64,000 nucleotides of DNA from Anastatus disparis (GCA_017163975.1 JAFFSR010000374.1:566001-630000), one strand, 5' to 3'; counted from the stretch's first letter, positions 12,319 through 24,439 are shown. Notes: generated from the sequence alone by a model not told the origin. Numbers and translations: made by a program.

Positions 12319-12775
12319 TTAAAGATTAAAATTATGTTAACAAACAAATACTTTAATTAAGAAAAATTAAAAGAAATAGAATATTTTCTTCGAAAGCATT
12401 CTACTTCTTATTTAAAAAACGAATGTTCCATATCTTCTAATTAGAAAAGAATACTATCAATATCAAATTGATAATAATAAATAAAATAAAATACAATTAT
12501 TATTATTTAGGGAGCATTCCTTTTTTATAACAATAACCTTTGATGACTATAGGAGAAATATAATGTTTCTTTTATAAATATTTTAAGTTAAATTAAAGAA
12601 ATAAATTAAAGTTATGGAACATTCTATTTCTTTAATAGAATATCATCGAAGGTACATCAAATAGTATAAAAAGGCCTGCGTCAAGCCAAGAAGATTCATT
12701 CAATCTTAAACCGTCAAAGGCATAAGCAAGGTTGTAAACTGACCGATATTTTGTTCATTGAAGCAGTATAAAGAT

Positions 12776-13158
12776 GGTCCGGTCAAGAGCTGAGCGCTTT
12801 CAAGTCTACATTTAAACGGTCTGTTCAAGAGCGCAGCGCTTTTACACCTACGTATAAACGGTCCGCTCAAGAGCGGAGAGCTTTTAAGTTTACGTGTAAA
12901 CGATCTGTTCAAGAGCGGAGCGCTTTTACACCTATGTATAAACGGTCCACTCAAGAGCAGAGCACTTTTAAGTCTACATTTAAACAGTCTGTTCAAGAGC
13001 GGTGCGCTTTTAAGTCTACGTTTAAACGGTCTGTCCAAGAGCGGAGCGCTTTCAAGTCTACGTATAAATGGTCTGCTCAAGAGCGAAGTACTTTTTAGCC
13101 TACGTATAAACGATCCGCTCTAGAGTGGAAAATTTTTTAGCTTACATACATACGGTCC
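12776..13158. repeat. 42-bp minisatellite, about 9 units
   Basis: The unit runs GGTCTGTTCAAGAGCGGAGC, then a GCTTTTAAGTCTACGTTTAAAC-like tail split over the next half. The period is 42 bp with 5-20% divergence between units. Because 42 is divisible by 3, the minus strand stays open across the array and reads as 14-residue units of the form RPFKRRLKSAPLLN. There is no ATG start on that frame, so expression is not supported. Confidence 0.85.
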
Positions 13159-13159
13159 A

Positions 13160-14611
13160 TTCAGCAGCGTTTATTTAATGGTTCATTAAATTTAACATTT
13201 TTCGATTATAAAATATTTAAATCAATTATCAGGTATTTTTTCGAAACAAACAAAATATTTCTATAAGCACCTGGAAAGATCTTGCAAAATATTTATGTAA
13301 ATTGAATAAATTTATAATTTTATTAAACAAAAAAACACTTATATTTACAAAATTATTTACCAGTTCGATGCCAATTGTTTACTCAAATCAATATTTTGGA
13401 TTTGTTCTCAACGAATTGAAAATTATTTTAAACGAATGAACATTTGCGACTAAGACAAAGGAATAATTTGATTAATATTTATTTGTGTTCAGCATATTGA
13501 AACAATAATAATTAATGTAAACATCTGCAAAGAATTTGAATTTATAAAAATAATATATATCTGACTTAATAAAAAATACATAATATTGAAGTATTAACAA
13601 AAATTATTTCATCAACTTTTTTTAATGTAAAAAATGTTAACAGCAAAAATGTTTTGAGATAAAAATAAAATAAATTTTACTAAACAGGATCATAAAAGCA
13701 GATCGCGAGCAAAATATGCTTGGTATCCTTGTCACTATAATGTATCATTTACAAGTCATCGTTAATTTTCAACACTCTCTATTGTTATTGAAATTTAAAA
13801 GACAAACAAATACATTGTAGTATCTCCTGCAATCTTAGATTTATAAACACTTCGAAAGTGTTGAATCTACAAGCTATTAAACTTCTTTTCATCGATAAAA
13901 GTTACGTAGAGTAAGTAGTATCATTTCACGAAACATATTTATTTATAAAATATTTTATCGAATAATATGTGATAAATTTTATTTATTTTTGCCTTATTAT
14001 TACTAAATAAATGTCGATTATTTGTAAATAATATGATCAAAATGGAATAAAATTCAACATAATTAATTTCAAGAGGAAATTTTAAATAATTTTTATTAAT
14101 ATTTTACAAAGTATGTAATTTTTTTAAACAGGATTCCTTTTATATAAAGGATACTACTTTTTTCATTTCTACAATTTATCTACACTGCCCTCCACATGCT
14201 TTTGCGTACCCTAAGAAAAAATTGTAAGAGGTAAAAAGTTTTATTACACAGTTATTTATTCAACTTTAAAATGATAGGTCAAGCATTCATTTTTGTCATT
14301 TTTTACTAGAGTTACAGTATTTTTTTTTTAACACGCTTATTTTCAAATGTGAATATTTCGAAAAGTAAGCAAGATAGAAAAAGACTTCAAAGAAAAAAAG
14401 TTGCATTTTTACCGAAAGAAAATAGATCTGCAATTTAAAATATAATTTGAACAAAAAAAAATTTTTTTCGACTTTTTGGCCTATTAAAAAATTATAAAAA
14501 ATTTATATTAATTTATATTATAAATTTATATTTATATTAATTTTAATTTATATTATAAAAAAAAGTTGCGTACTCTTCACAACTCTTAATTTGTAGATAC
14601 AACGGTTGAAA
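13160..14611. other. AT-rich non-coding stretch
   Basis: No gene, long repeat or terminal inverted repeat recognised. Short poly-A and poly-T tracts and duplicated ATTTATATTA words occur around 14500-14560. Confidence 0.5.
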
Positions 14612-14665
14612 TTAGAATGAATAACAAAAATTTAATTGGACAAGGACAGCGAATCCGGTTTGCTC
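14612..14665. mobile_element. Solo right end of a TTAA MITE
   Basis: About 50 bp ending AATCCGGTTTGCTC before TTAA (14666-14669) is the reverse complement of the left terminus of the MITE at 1689, including the GACAAGGACAGC word. No matching left end is visible, so this is a truncated copy. Confidence 0.55.
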
Positions 14666-15511
14666 TTAAGCTTTATTACACTTTATTAGAGCTTATTATT
14701 CAATTATGTTTTGATATTGATTAAGCCGCATATTATTAGTTTTAGAAAAATATGAGAAGTAGTGAAAATGAAATCGAAAAGAATGAAAAAAAATTCGACC
14801 TGCAACAATTGTACGTGCTTATTATGATTAGAATGAAGAAACAAAAAGTTTTAAATGCAAGGCTGCAGGTTGTCAGAAATCATATAAGGTAATTAAACTT
14901 TTATAAATAATTAAAAACCTTTTTCAATAGTTCTTTTAAATTTTAGTAAAATATTTCTATATTTTCAATTGACTTCTCTAACCGGAGGTTCTCAATTTGA
15001 CTTGTATTTATTTTTATGTTTGTCCAACGATTATGCCGAGACTACTTGACTGATTATTCACTTCAATATATACTATTTTGAGGTTAAGTTCGTTGAGTTT
15101 GATATCTAATTTGCGATCCCAGTTTATAAAACAATACAAGTCCAAATGATTTTTTATTTTAATAAAAATTATTGTCTTAACATAGCTTTAGGGCAGACAA
15201 GTCATTATATTTGTTTAAATTATGAATTTAAAAAGATATCAATAAGATAAAAAATGCAAAAATCGATTTCAACAGCTCTAATATCTCGTTAAATAAAGAA
15301 ACTTTAATGTTTTGAATAGATCATTGATAATTTTTCAGACTGATCACAAATACTTTTAAAGATAATCCTTTCCAAATGCCCCTGAATTAATTATATAAAC
15401 TAGAACACACTTTGAATATCATGTATCAACCGTAATATAATCAGCTTATACGGTGAATAAAAAAACAAAAAACAGCTACTATGTTTCGAACAAACAGATG
15501 AGCGCGTATGG

Positions 15512-15545
15512 CTCTCTCTCTCTCTCTCTCTCTCTCCCTCTCTCT

Positions 15546-15590
<45 letters not shown>
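15512..15590. repeat. (TC)n microsatellite
   Basis: About 39 CT dinucleotides with two interruptions. No LINE is inserted here, unlike the (GA)n tract in the right palindrome arm. Confidence 0.97.
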
Positions 15591-15593
<3 letters not shown>

Positions 15594-15651
15594 ACGTAGC
15601 GAGACCGCTTGGACTAGAAAAACACAACGTGAAATCAATCTTATTAGACTT

Positions 15652-15728
15652 CCAATGAGATTTAAGCACATTCTTAAATCTTTCAATGAGATTTAAGCAC
15701 ATTCTTAAATCTTTCAATGAGATTTAAG
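15652..15728. repeat. 31-bp tandem repeat, 2.5 copies
   Basis: Units of the form TTTCAATGAGATTTAAGCAC, followed by ATTCTTAAATC, are almost identical. They lie in the intron of the BED-finger remnant. Confidence 0.85.
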
Positions 15729-17109
15729 CATAAACATCGCCAGTACGTGGAATTTTTGGGCAAAGCATGTCACAGAATCTGCCCACTGAGCAGAAAATTA
15801 AAGATATTTTGGGAATTATGTCCTTAATTTTCTAACAAGGTTAGAACGTGTTGTTTTTCAGTAAAAGATAATTATCTTCCGGTGGTGTCATATTATTTTT
15901 GTGAAGATCGACAAGGTATTTAATTAGTATTTTTCAAAAAACTATTAAGAAAAATAAAAACGAAACAGAACCGACTCCGAAAAAAATATACTAAAAAGTG
16001 TTGAATTATTAAAAAAAAAAAAAATTTTTTTGAAGTAGGCGCCGAATTTCTTATCTGATGTAAACATTATTTTCTACAAAAATTTATGTGAGTCGTTCTA
16101 CCTGTAAGCCACATATTCAGAATTTGGCGCCGCCTTGGAGAATATTTTTTTGTAAATTGTTTTACTTTGCAGTGTATTTTTTTGAAAATTGGTTCTTTTT
16201 TGAAAAAAATAATTTGTTTAAAATTGTATTTTTAACTATACTGCCCTCTTAAAAAAAATTTGTATCTGCATTTTTCGAAATTTTTTATTTTTTGAATGTA
16301 TGGAAGATAAACATGATGAAAAACCATTTCCGTATGCAAAATGACTCAAAATGTTTTCTAAATAAGTAAAAAATGCTAAGATAATTTGTCCTATTTACAG
16401 AAAAACTCCTTTCTTAAGCTAAAATTCGAAAAGCATCATTTATGAAATATTAATTTTCTTGATTTCAAAATTTTGTTAGATTGGGCGTTTTTTCGTAAAA
16501 GGGTAGTATTCCTAAATTGACCTATTCAACTTAAAATGACGTAGGCTGATTACATGATTTGAGATAGAATCAGTCACTTATAACTGAATTTTAAACTTTA
16601 AGCATAAGTAAATGAATTCAAATTTATGGATTCTAATTTTTAATTCATATAGAGCGCACATACTTCAAATTTGGAGCGTCACATCTTATCCAATCATCCC
16701 GAAGAAGCCAATCAAATTGTTGCTCAGAGGTTAAAGCTGCCAACAACATATCAACGTAAACGTAATATAACGGCATGTTAATTTATAATGCAAAAAATAT
16801 ATTTATGAAATATCGGTTTAAAAATGACTTACATTTCAAATTTTTTATAATATATTTATTTGTATAATATATTATTCTAATATATAGGAAATGATGTATA
16901 AAAAATACATTCTTATATTGTTCTCTACTAGACATAGCTATCATCCTATTTATTGATATATTTATTAATTATATTAGCAACATTTTGTTAATATAGTTTA
17001 TTAAAAATGTTCATTACACTGTATTAGTTATTTATTAAATTGATATTTTTAGCAAACTAAGAATAATATTAACTGGTATTTTTAATTGACTATTATTTGA
17101 TTTTTTAAC

Positions 17110-17408
17110 CCTTTCAGAACGGAATTATTATTTCATCATGAAAAGTTCTGATAACCATTTAGCGATGATAAGTGTTCATTTATTAAGCAATTTTTGCGAT
17201 AAAAAAATTTTTTTTTTTTTTTTTTTAAAGTTTTCTCAGTTTCTATCAAAGATATAATAACTTAGGCCCTCAGTTTGAAATCGGAAATAGTCCACTTCAA
17301 TCTAATACACATATTTTTTTTTTACAAAATTTGAAGCCATTTTTGCACAATTTCAAAAAAACCAAAAAATGTCAATGTACATTGTAATGTACATTGGTTC
17401 TGAAAGGG
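17110..17408. mobile_element. 299-bp TTAA MITE with CCCTTTCAGAAC ends
   Basis: TTAA occurs at 17106-17109 and 17409-17412. The 12-bp inverted termini CCCTTTCAGAAC and GTTCTGAAAGGG are perfect. The CCC start and the TTAA duplication fit a piggyBac-mobilised element. The right TTAA forms part of the 3' splice site of exon 3 of the BED-finger remnant. Confidence 0.85.
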
Positions 17409-17604
17409 TTAAGGTGTTACGGCTTCAACTTCTAATGAAACAAACAATGAAGACGAACGTGGAGAATCTAAGTCGAAAAAAAAAATTAGTTTATTTCAGG
17501 TTTCTTTAAATAAATCGGAGATACTTGATGCGTGTGTAGAAATGGTTACGGAAAATGGTATTCAACGTATTTACAAGTTGTATAAAAATATCTTAAGCGA
17601 ATAA

Positions 17605-18540
17605 TTGTACAATATAAGTAGAAATATATAAATAAATAATACCTAAAAAAAAAAATCATGTATACAATACTTATTTTTTAGTATATAGATTTGGCGATTT
17701 TTTGGATGGAGGTTTTTCTTTTTATTTTTGTGAAATTTTTTCCGGACTCGACATAATGATTGTATTGATGTAAGACCGAAAAACAACACACTACAGCCGA
17801 ACGAACGCGCACGTAACAGCTGTAGTGCTGCAGTGTTGCCACATGTAATATTCATACCTAATCAGGGAAATGAGAACTACGGATAATCTGCTGTGACTTG
17901 TGTAGTAAGTATAGAACTCCCTTAAGATTTAATTGTAATGAGGTATTCGATGTTTTTAGCAAAAATCGAAAATTACTTTGCGATGCTAAAAATAACAAAA
18001 AATACTCCTGGAAAATATAATTAATTGTTACATCACCGTTATACATTAAAAGAAAGAAAGAATATATTATACGAAAAAAAAGGTTTATTTAAATGTAACA
18101 AAATTTTAAAAATACATAATAAAATAATCTAACGTTTGCATATTTTTTATTTTCATTCAAGAATCCTTAATAATAGATTATAAGCTCATAGATTTTTTAA
18201 GATTAGAAAATTTGATTTGTAGATATTATTTTTTTATTAATTATAAAAAAAAGATAATTTTTGTGTAAATTATAACAAATATAGATATTGAATTCATATA
18301 ATATAGAAATTTCAGTATAAGAAAGTCTGTATAACAAATAAAAAAGACATTTGGTTAATTTTGTTATTAAATTAAAATTAATATCTGTAATTTAAAATAT
18401 TTTATTGTTCTAGCATATAAACTTTTTGATGAGAGTAAGACTATTGGCATTATGTAAGTTTTTTTTAATCAACGTACGTTTTTTTTTTGTGTGAAAGTAA
18501 ACAAAGTACGTTATTTTTTTTCTGAAAAGGTGGCAACCCT
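17605..18540. other. Non-coding stretch
   Basis: Nothing recognised apart from a GC-richer segment at 17780-17850 containing short inverted words (CACTACAGC and GCTGTAGTG). Confidence 0.45.
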
Positions 18541-19510
18541 AAGTACAATGTTGCTAAACTTACAGAGACTGCGCACAAAGATGTTTCTGAGAAGTTGCGC
18601 GAACACTGAACTCAACCTTTTTTCCTCACATTCGGAGAGCACGTTCAAAACTTGCAGGATATGAGACGTGAAGGCCAGCGGAGCCCAGTAGCCAGAGAGG
18701 AGAGAGGACAGAATCTAGCGCCTATATAAGCAAGAGCACAAAGAGAAAGGCTGTCTTTCGCCTCAGCCTTATAGTTAGCATTATCTCAAATGTAAAGCAG
18801 ACAAGACATTAGAGATTCACCAACTTTTTTCCCATAATAAGAGGAGGCCTTATCCTTGTCTAATCTAATTTTTCGTTATTATTAATAAATTAAATATTGT
18901 TATATACAAGTAAGGGTACAGCCCAATAGATTTCAGGACGAGCAAACGATCCTATTCTATGAAAAAAAAATAAAAATTTTCATTCGTTTTCGAGTGAGGT
19001 CTGAAACAGAAAAACAATTGAACTTAATAACCGTTATTCTGTTTCACACCTCACTCGAAAATTAATGAAAATTTTACATTTTTTCATAGAATAGGATCGT
19101 TTCTTGTCCTGAAATTTATTGGGCTATATCTTTACCTTTGTATAACAATATTTAATTTATTAATAATGACGAAAATTTAGATTAGACAAGGACAGAGCTA
19201 TACGGTTGCCCCTTAAGAATTAAAGCCCTGCATACCGAGGCACTTGGGCCTCAGTAATAACGGGCATTACTCTAAACAAACCAAATGCTATTTACAAACC
19301 TTGCAATTATTACACACACGTACACACTGACACATTCAAGCCCCTGCCTGACGGCATAGCGACTTGTCTGGTTAACGGCTTTACAAATACAAGAGCTTGC
19401 TAATGCACGAGAAAGACTCAAAAGAGTCAAGACTTAACTATTATCTCCTAACCGGAAATTAATGGAATATTATAGGCTCTAATCTACTCACCAATACTTC
19501 TTGCAAGTAA
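18541..19510 (+). other. GC-richer block with TATA-like box, split by a MITE
   Basis: 18541-18836 and 19217-19510 have clearly higher GC than their surroundings and are separated only by the 372-bp MITE. A CCTATATAAGCAAGAGC stretch at 18720-18736 looks like a core promoter. This could be a solo LTR or an old promoter, but no TG...CA ends, target duplication or primer-binding site could be shown. Confidence 0.3.
18841..19212. mobile_element. 372-bp fold-back MITE, TTAA type
   Basis: The left flank is ATAA (18837-18840, a diverged TTAA) and the right flank is TTAA (19213-19216). The arms pair over about 170 bp each, including GTCTAATCTAA, TAATAAATTAAATATTGTTA and GGATCGTTT-type words. The termini share GAGGAGG and TCCTTGTCTAAT with the other TTAA MITEs in the window. 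Confidence 0.8.
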
Positions 19511-19890
19511 TATTTAATTCAGGTGGACTTATTACTTAACACCAACTCTTTTTCAGCGGACAATCAAAGGCGAGTGTTGCGGATGCTATCTTATTATGAC
19601 AAAAGGCGAAAGTGTGACGTAGAGGGTTTTTATAACCCTGTAGTCGAAATTTCCAAGACAGAAATCGTTTTATTTTTTTTTATTCTTTCTATCTTTCTTC
19701 TCTGTCTTTCATTTACACTTTTTATACATTTAACGATTGTGTTTTCGCAATCTTAGATTGTCAGTATTAAGGAAATGCTGGTTTGGGACACTGCATGGAA
19801 CTAATTTCGGTTTCTTAAATTCTTAATGATTGAATTATGATGTATGAAATACATCATAAGTAATAAAATTAAGCTAAATTATTTACTAAT

Positions 19891-20890
19891 AAGGAGAGTA
19901 CCCGACCATCGGGAAAAGTATTTGACTGAAACTACAGGATATGATTTTCTAATGAAAAAAAAAAACCCTTGTTTTTTTCTTTTCTTTGAATAGGCCCCAT
20001 GGACGGAGATATAGACATTTTTTTCGAAAACATAATAAAAAGGAGCATTTATAAGATCTTGGATAACCAAACAACTAAGACTCTTACAAAAAAATCTATG
20101 AAAAATAAAATAAAGTACAGATTAAATGCTTCAATTTAAGCTTTGTTGCATTATAAAAGCTTGAGTGGTTCAAAAGTTGTGCCTGATCGAAAATTACTAT
20201 ATATTTGTTAATATTTTTAGCGTGTAACATATCATCAATTATTTACGCTATTTTATTAGCATATTTTAATCGCCTGTAACTTTTGAATCACAGAAGCTTT
20301 TTTAATGCAACAAAACTTAAATTAAAGCATTTAGTCTGTACTTTATTTTATTCTTCATACATTTTTTTTAAGAATCTTAGTTGTTTGGTTATTCAAAATC
20401 TTAGAAATAAGTAAGTACTCTCCTTGTAAGTGTGAAATAGGAATCTCAAACAAATGGGCGTAATTAATTTTAATTTATTAATTTTAAATTACTACTAATT
20501 AATGTTAATCACTAACTTGTAAGCAAATTTGATATAGAAACTTATATATACTATAAAATTACAAATAATAGAAATAGTTTTTAACTTATGGTTACAAAAG
20601 AATAATGACTTTCTGTTGCAATAAGGCTCAAATCAAAGCATTAAACTTATACTTTCTTTTTTCTTTTTTATATTTTTCTGTAAGAGTTTTAGCCTTTTGG
20701 CTATTCGAGTTCTTATGAACACTTCTTTTCACTATATTTTCAAAAAATGTTTATATATTTGTTTCTGGGACTTATTAAACAAAAATAAAGAATTTCATTT
20801 TTTTTCATTTTTTTTCTCATCAAAGCATCATAACCTGCAGTTTCAGCCAAATCTGTTTCCCAGAGGTGGCAACCTCTTCTTGTTAGTCGT
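19891..20890. repeat. Three-copy inverted repeat family
   Basis: The segment at 19891-20185 recurs in reverse complement, partly at 20272-20428 and more fully at 20612-20890. Shared landmarks are GGAGAGTAC, ACCAAACAACTAAGA, AAATAAAGTACAGA and GCAACAAA-type words. Possibly nested hairpin elements. No coding potential; apparent open frames here are by-products. Confidence 0.65.
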
Positions 20891-21456
20891 GTACATTCCA
20901 AATCACCACTGAATTGCTCAAAACCTATGATTTGAATCACAACTAACTAAAGGGTATATCAATAGATGGTATCGATGTGAATATTCACATTCTTCGAATA
21001 CTATGTATCTATACGTAAGTAGCTATGGAACTATTTCTCGACATTATTTTTGATATTCGAGTTGAATAGCTCTATAGTATAAGGTAGATATCCTTCAGTT
21101 GTATTATATTTTTATTGTTATACCTTTGTTATAATCACTCTAAGCATTTTTTTTATAAATATAATAAAACTATTTTGATTTTAGAATTTTTTTTTATTCT
21201 AACCTATTTTTTTTTAAATTGACCATATAAATCGATTTTAAAAATAATGCCTAATAGGCCTGGAAATCGTACTCGAAAGGAATTTTGAACTGACATTAAA
21301 TTTTTATTCAAACTTAATTCGGAGCACCGTGAAGTATCAATTTAAAAGTGATAGAAAAAGATGACAATAAAATGACATAGAAAAAGGTAAAATATTAGAC
21401 AATTTTATAAAATTTTTCATGCACGGCATCGAATTTTAAAACTAATTTTTTTTATA
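20891..21456. other. Non-coding stretch
   Basis: AT-rich, no recognised feature. Confidence 0.45.
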
Positions 21457-21460
21457 TTAA

Positions 21461-21549
21461 TCCCTTCTGCGCCAAATGATAAGATAACTCGTCCAGTTTT
21501 TCATTTAACATTATACATGCTTTTTGATTTGGTGCCAGTTGCAAGAGGG
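21461..21549. mobile_element. Possible 89-bp TTAA miniature element
   Basis: TTAA occurs at 21457-21460 and 21550-21553. The imperfect inverted ends are TCCCTTCTGCGCCAAAT and ATTTGGTGCCAGTTGC plus AAGAGGG. Short and imperfect, so only suggestive. Confidence 0.4.
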
Positions 21550-21625
21550 TTAAGAAAATAATAGATATTCTATCTCTCCTAACTTATTAATGCACATTTA
21601 CATAATAAAGAAATTTCATACATAC

Positions 21626-21834
21626 GCAGCATCAGCCTGCATGAAAATTGGCATGTTTTCTGCATTGGCAGATGAACCAAGAACACAAACCACCTCACCA
21701 TAATCTTGCATTATATGCAACATTTCACGCGTCACACTCGTATTGCAATCCGTGAACAGCGAGACGAGCAAAGGTACATTGTCGATTAATTCAATGTGGG
21801 GTCTAATCTTGTCGATCCCACGTGGCAACTTCGC
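21626..21834 (-). CDS. Internal exon of a TMEM94-like gene
   Basis: A 209-bp minus-strand exon has a TTTAG acceptor at its 5' side and a GTATGT donor at its 3' side. It encodes AKLPRGIDKIRPHIELIDNV, then PLLVSLFTDC, EMLHIMQDYGEVVCVLGSSA and FMQADAA. The LPRGI...RPH...IDNVPLLV.LFTDC...IMQ.YGEV..CLGSSAN pattern matches my recollection of animal TMEM94, a multi-pass ER membrane protein with P-type-ATPase-like features reported in magnesium transport. It is the only exon in the window that looks like a conserved host gene. It starts in phase 0 and ends in phase 2; neighbouring exons were not found, so flanking introns are long. No disabling changes are seen in the exon. Confidence 0.7.
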
Positions 21835-22334
21835 CTAAATAAAGTAAAAAATTTGTTTTTATTATGTATTGTTTAACTATGTTCAATGTTTTCATAATAA
21901 CATATGAGACAGATAATAAAAACGTTCCCTCCAATAATTTAGACTTTTTTCTTTTTATTTTAATATATTTGTGTAATATAATAAATATTCGTTTTAATTT
22001 TGCCGTCCAAAATTACTTTATAGCATAAATTAAACTTTGAGCATTTCCTACGAGAAAATAAGGATTTGTTTAAATATTGTTTCTGTATTTTATCATCGTT
22101 ACAAAAGTAAATATAATGGGAAATTGTCTGAGATAAAGTACCAAAAGTAAATATTTTTATTTGCCAATTTCTAAAATAATTCTTCAAATGTAAACTATTA
22201 ATCTTTTATTAAAGTCTGTAATATTTTTTTAAATAAAAACAAACATAAAAAATTTTGATCCATTATAATTTAGTAAAAATAATTTTTAAATTATTGCTAC
22301 GATAAAATTAATAGTGCATCATGCAATAAGTAGC
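21835..22334. other. Non-coding, probably intron of the TMEM94-like gene
   Basis: AT-rich sequence directly upstream (minus strand) of the exon. No other exon recognised. Confidence 0.4.
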
Positions 22335-22870
22335 AATACTACATTACTCTACTCATGAGCAAAATAGGCCATTCTCTTACGAGTCATTTTGTTGTCCGAG
22401 CATAGCGATGGTGACGAAAAAGAGGAGCCAGTAACCTATTTTGGCGAAAGTGGGGTATAGAATTTTTCTCAACAAGGTAAAGAATTTTCAATTTTCTATG
22501 TCTGATTCACATGTGCCGCATACCCTCGTGAATAAGCAAAATGATTATTTTGTCCACTAATAAGAAGATTTCATATTTTTTTCATGCAAAACAGGCACTG
22601 AAAATTTATTTTCACTCACCACGTTAAAAAATAGTACATTACTCTATTAGCGAGCAAAATAGACAAAAAAAAAGTAGGTGACCTATTTCGCCACGGATAG
22701 AGTATAGAATTTTTCCCAACAAGGTGAGCGAAATCCAATTTTTGGTTCCTGTTTTGCGTGAGCAGAATACCACAGTCTCTCACTAGTGAGCGAAATAGTT
22801 ATTTTGCTCACGCAAAATAGGCGCTGAAAATCGGTTTTTGCTGACCGCGTTGGGAAAAATTAATTTTTCT
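22335..22870. repeat. Degenerate tandem duplication, about 295-bp unit
   Basis: ACATTACTCTA plus GAGCAAAATAG words at about 22341 and 22634 each start a unit containing GTATAGAATTTTT, CAACAAGGT and, near the end, GCACTGAAAAT or GCGCTGAAAAT. The words GTGAGCGAAATAG and CTATTTCGCCAC also occur in opposite orientations within unit 2. Confidence 0.6.
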
Positions 22871-23316
22871 TTTTCTTTCTGTTATATACACCCATCTAAC
22901 ATCCACCTTATTAAAAATATCCTAATGGATTTCCTTATAAATGATCTATGTAGATATCCGTGTGGATTAACGTGGATTCCATGTAGATTCAAGTAAAAAT
23001 GTGTTTATATTATTTATTTCTTATTTGACTGATTTATTAAATTTTTTTTTATTGTAATGAAATAATTGAAACAATTTATAATTTTAACTGATAATAAATA
23101 AAAGAATTAAAATAGTTTTTTTAAATTTATTTTTTTTTGTTAATAAAATATATAAAATTAAATTACGCAATCACATAAGGAAAAACTTATTTATGAATTT
23201 AAAATCCATTCATTTCAGATTTAATTCTCTATTTTTAGAGTATTTTCAAATAAAATAGAATTTTTTTTTCAAAATATTTTTTTTTATTTTACACTTGTGA
23301 AATAACAAAGAATAAA
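22871..23316. other. Non-coding stretch
   Basis: A GTGGATT-rich patch occurs at 22940-22990; otherwise AT-rich DNA without recognised features. Confidence 0.4.
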
Positions 23317-23724
23317 TCGACGGTCGTGGGTAAGAATATGTTATTTCATTTTTGGTTATGGAGAGGTGTCATTTCAATTTTGGTTGAAAAAGGTCTTATT
23401 TCATTCAGAGTTGAAAAAAGGTGTCAGTTCATTTTGGGTTAAAAAGAGGTTTATGTTTCTCAATTTATATATTTAATTAATTTATTTAATTTATTATAAT
23501 TCTGTAATTAATTCATTTCTTTTGGGACATGATTAGATGAAAAAAAATTTTCTTGACATAGCACTTTTTTTTTAATTAAAATGAAACAAAAGCCCTTTTT
23601 AACCCAAAATAAAATCACACCTTTCTTTAACTCTAAATGAAATGATACCTTTTTCAACGAAAATTGAAATGACACCTCTCTACAACCAAAAATGAAATGA
23701 CACCTTCTTCCCTGCGATCGTCGA
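23317..23724. mobile_element. Fold-back element with internal iterons in both arms
   Basis: The ends are TCGACGGTCGTGGGTAAGAA and the complement of TCGACGATCGCAGGGAAGAA. Each arm contains three to four units of roughly 28-30 bp built on AGGTGTCATTTCA plus TTTTGGTT, and the right arm mirrors the left. No target duplication identified. Confidence 0.7.
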
Positions 23725-23780
23725 AATGCCCTAGCAGAAATGATGTAGATATCTGAATAAAACTGAAGAATACAGTAATT

Positions 23781-23930
23781 AACCGTAGAAAAGTGACCAG
23801 ATTGAGACTCAAGACAATAATTATCTACTGTTTTTTTTTAGTCATCTTTAGTTAACTGTAGAAAAGTGACCGGATTGAGACTTAAGGCAATAATTATCTG
23901 CGGTTTTCTTCAGTTATCAACAGTTATATT
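23781..23930. repeat. Direct duplication, about 75-bp unit
   Basis: GTAGAAAAGTGACC plus GATTGAGACT and GGCAATAATTATCTGCGG-like words occur twice in tandem with few changes. Confidence 0.75.
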
Positions 23931-23958
23931 CATTAGAAGGAGGTAGGAACCATTTGAC

Positions 23959-24408
23959 ATTTGGTGGCGCTGCGGTCAGGTAAAAGAAAAGTATGAAATA
24001 TTTTTTATACAGTGATTTACAATTTATCAAATTAGTAATATACTTCTAATACTGTCAATGACACTAGCCGTATATATGTAGAATATTAATTGATAATAAT
24101 CATATTTGAAAAGTCCAAGATATTTTTATAAAACGAAAAATGCAGTGCGAAGTAGAGCTGGCGTGAGCATATGTATATGACTTTATTTAATATTACTTTC
24201 TCTGTCACACTTAGGGAAAATACCCATCTATTTACATCGGCTCTACCATGCACCGCATTTTTCTTATGACAATATCTTGGACTTTTCAAACAAGCTTATC
24301 ATCAATAATTATTCTACATATATATGTCTAGTGCCTTTGAAAACATTATAAGTATATTATTGTCTTGGTAAATTGTAAATCACTGCATTGTGACCGCAGC
24401 GCCACCCG
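23959..24408. mobile_element. 450-bp fold-back element
   Basis: The outer inverted words are TTGGTGGCGCTGCGGTCA and TGACCGCAGCGCCACC. Pairing continues through ACAGTGATTTACAATTTA, GTCCAAGATATT and AATGCAGTGCG-type words to a loop near 24200. Non-coding hairpin, MITE-like. Target duplication not clear. Confidence 0.75.
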
Positions 24409-24439
24409 ATATCGGGCAGTGTATAAGCATGCACATTTG

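Larger units (their letters stand above)
14752..17604 (+). pseudogene. BED zinc-finger (hAT-like) gene remnant, three exons
   Basis: Exon 1 (14752-14888) starts at an ATG. After a one-base shift in an A run it reads IRPATIVRAYYD, a stop, then KSFKCKAAGCQKSYK. Exon 2 (16653-16776) continues AHTSNLERHILSNHPEEANQ. The Cys pair plus the HxxxxxH spacing make a BED-type finger split by an intron. Exon 3 (17414-17604) reads VTASTSNETNNEDERG, then SLNKSEILDACVEMVTENG, then a stop. Splice phases agree (0 then 1). SEILDACVEMVTENG resembles the region after the BED finger in hAT transposases, but the product would stop soon after it. One frameshift and one nonsense codon in exon 1 indicate decay. Confidence 0.6.

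Noticed and set aside
18541..19510. Solo LTR of an LTR retrotransposon
   Set aside because: A TATA-like box and higher GC fit, but no TG...CA ends, target duplication, primer-binding site or second LTR could be shown.
19523..19756. 77-codon frame after the GC-richer block
   Set aside because: No ATG at the start, ends in a poly-T-derived hydrophobic run, and shows no domain.
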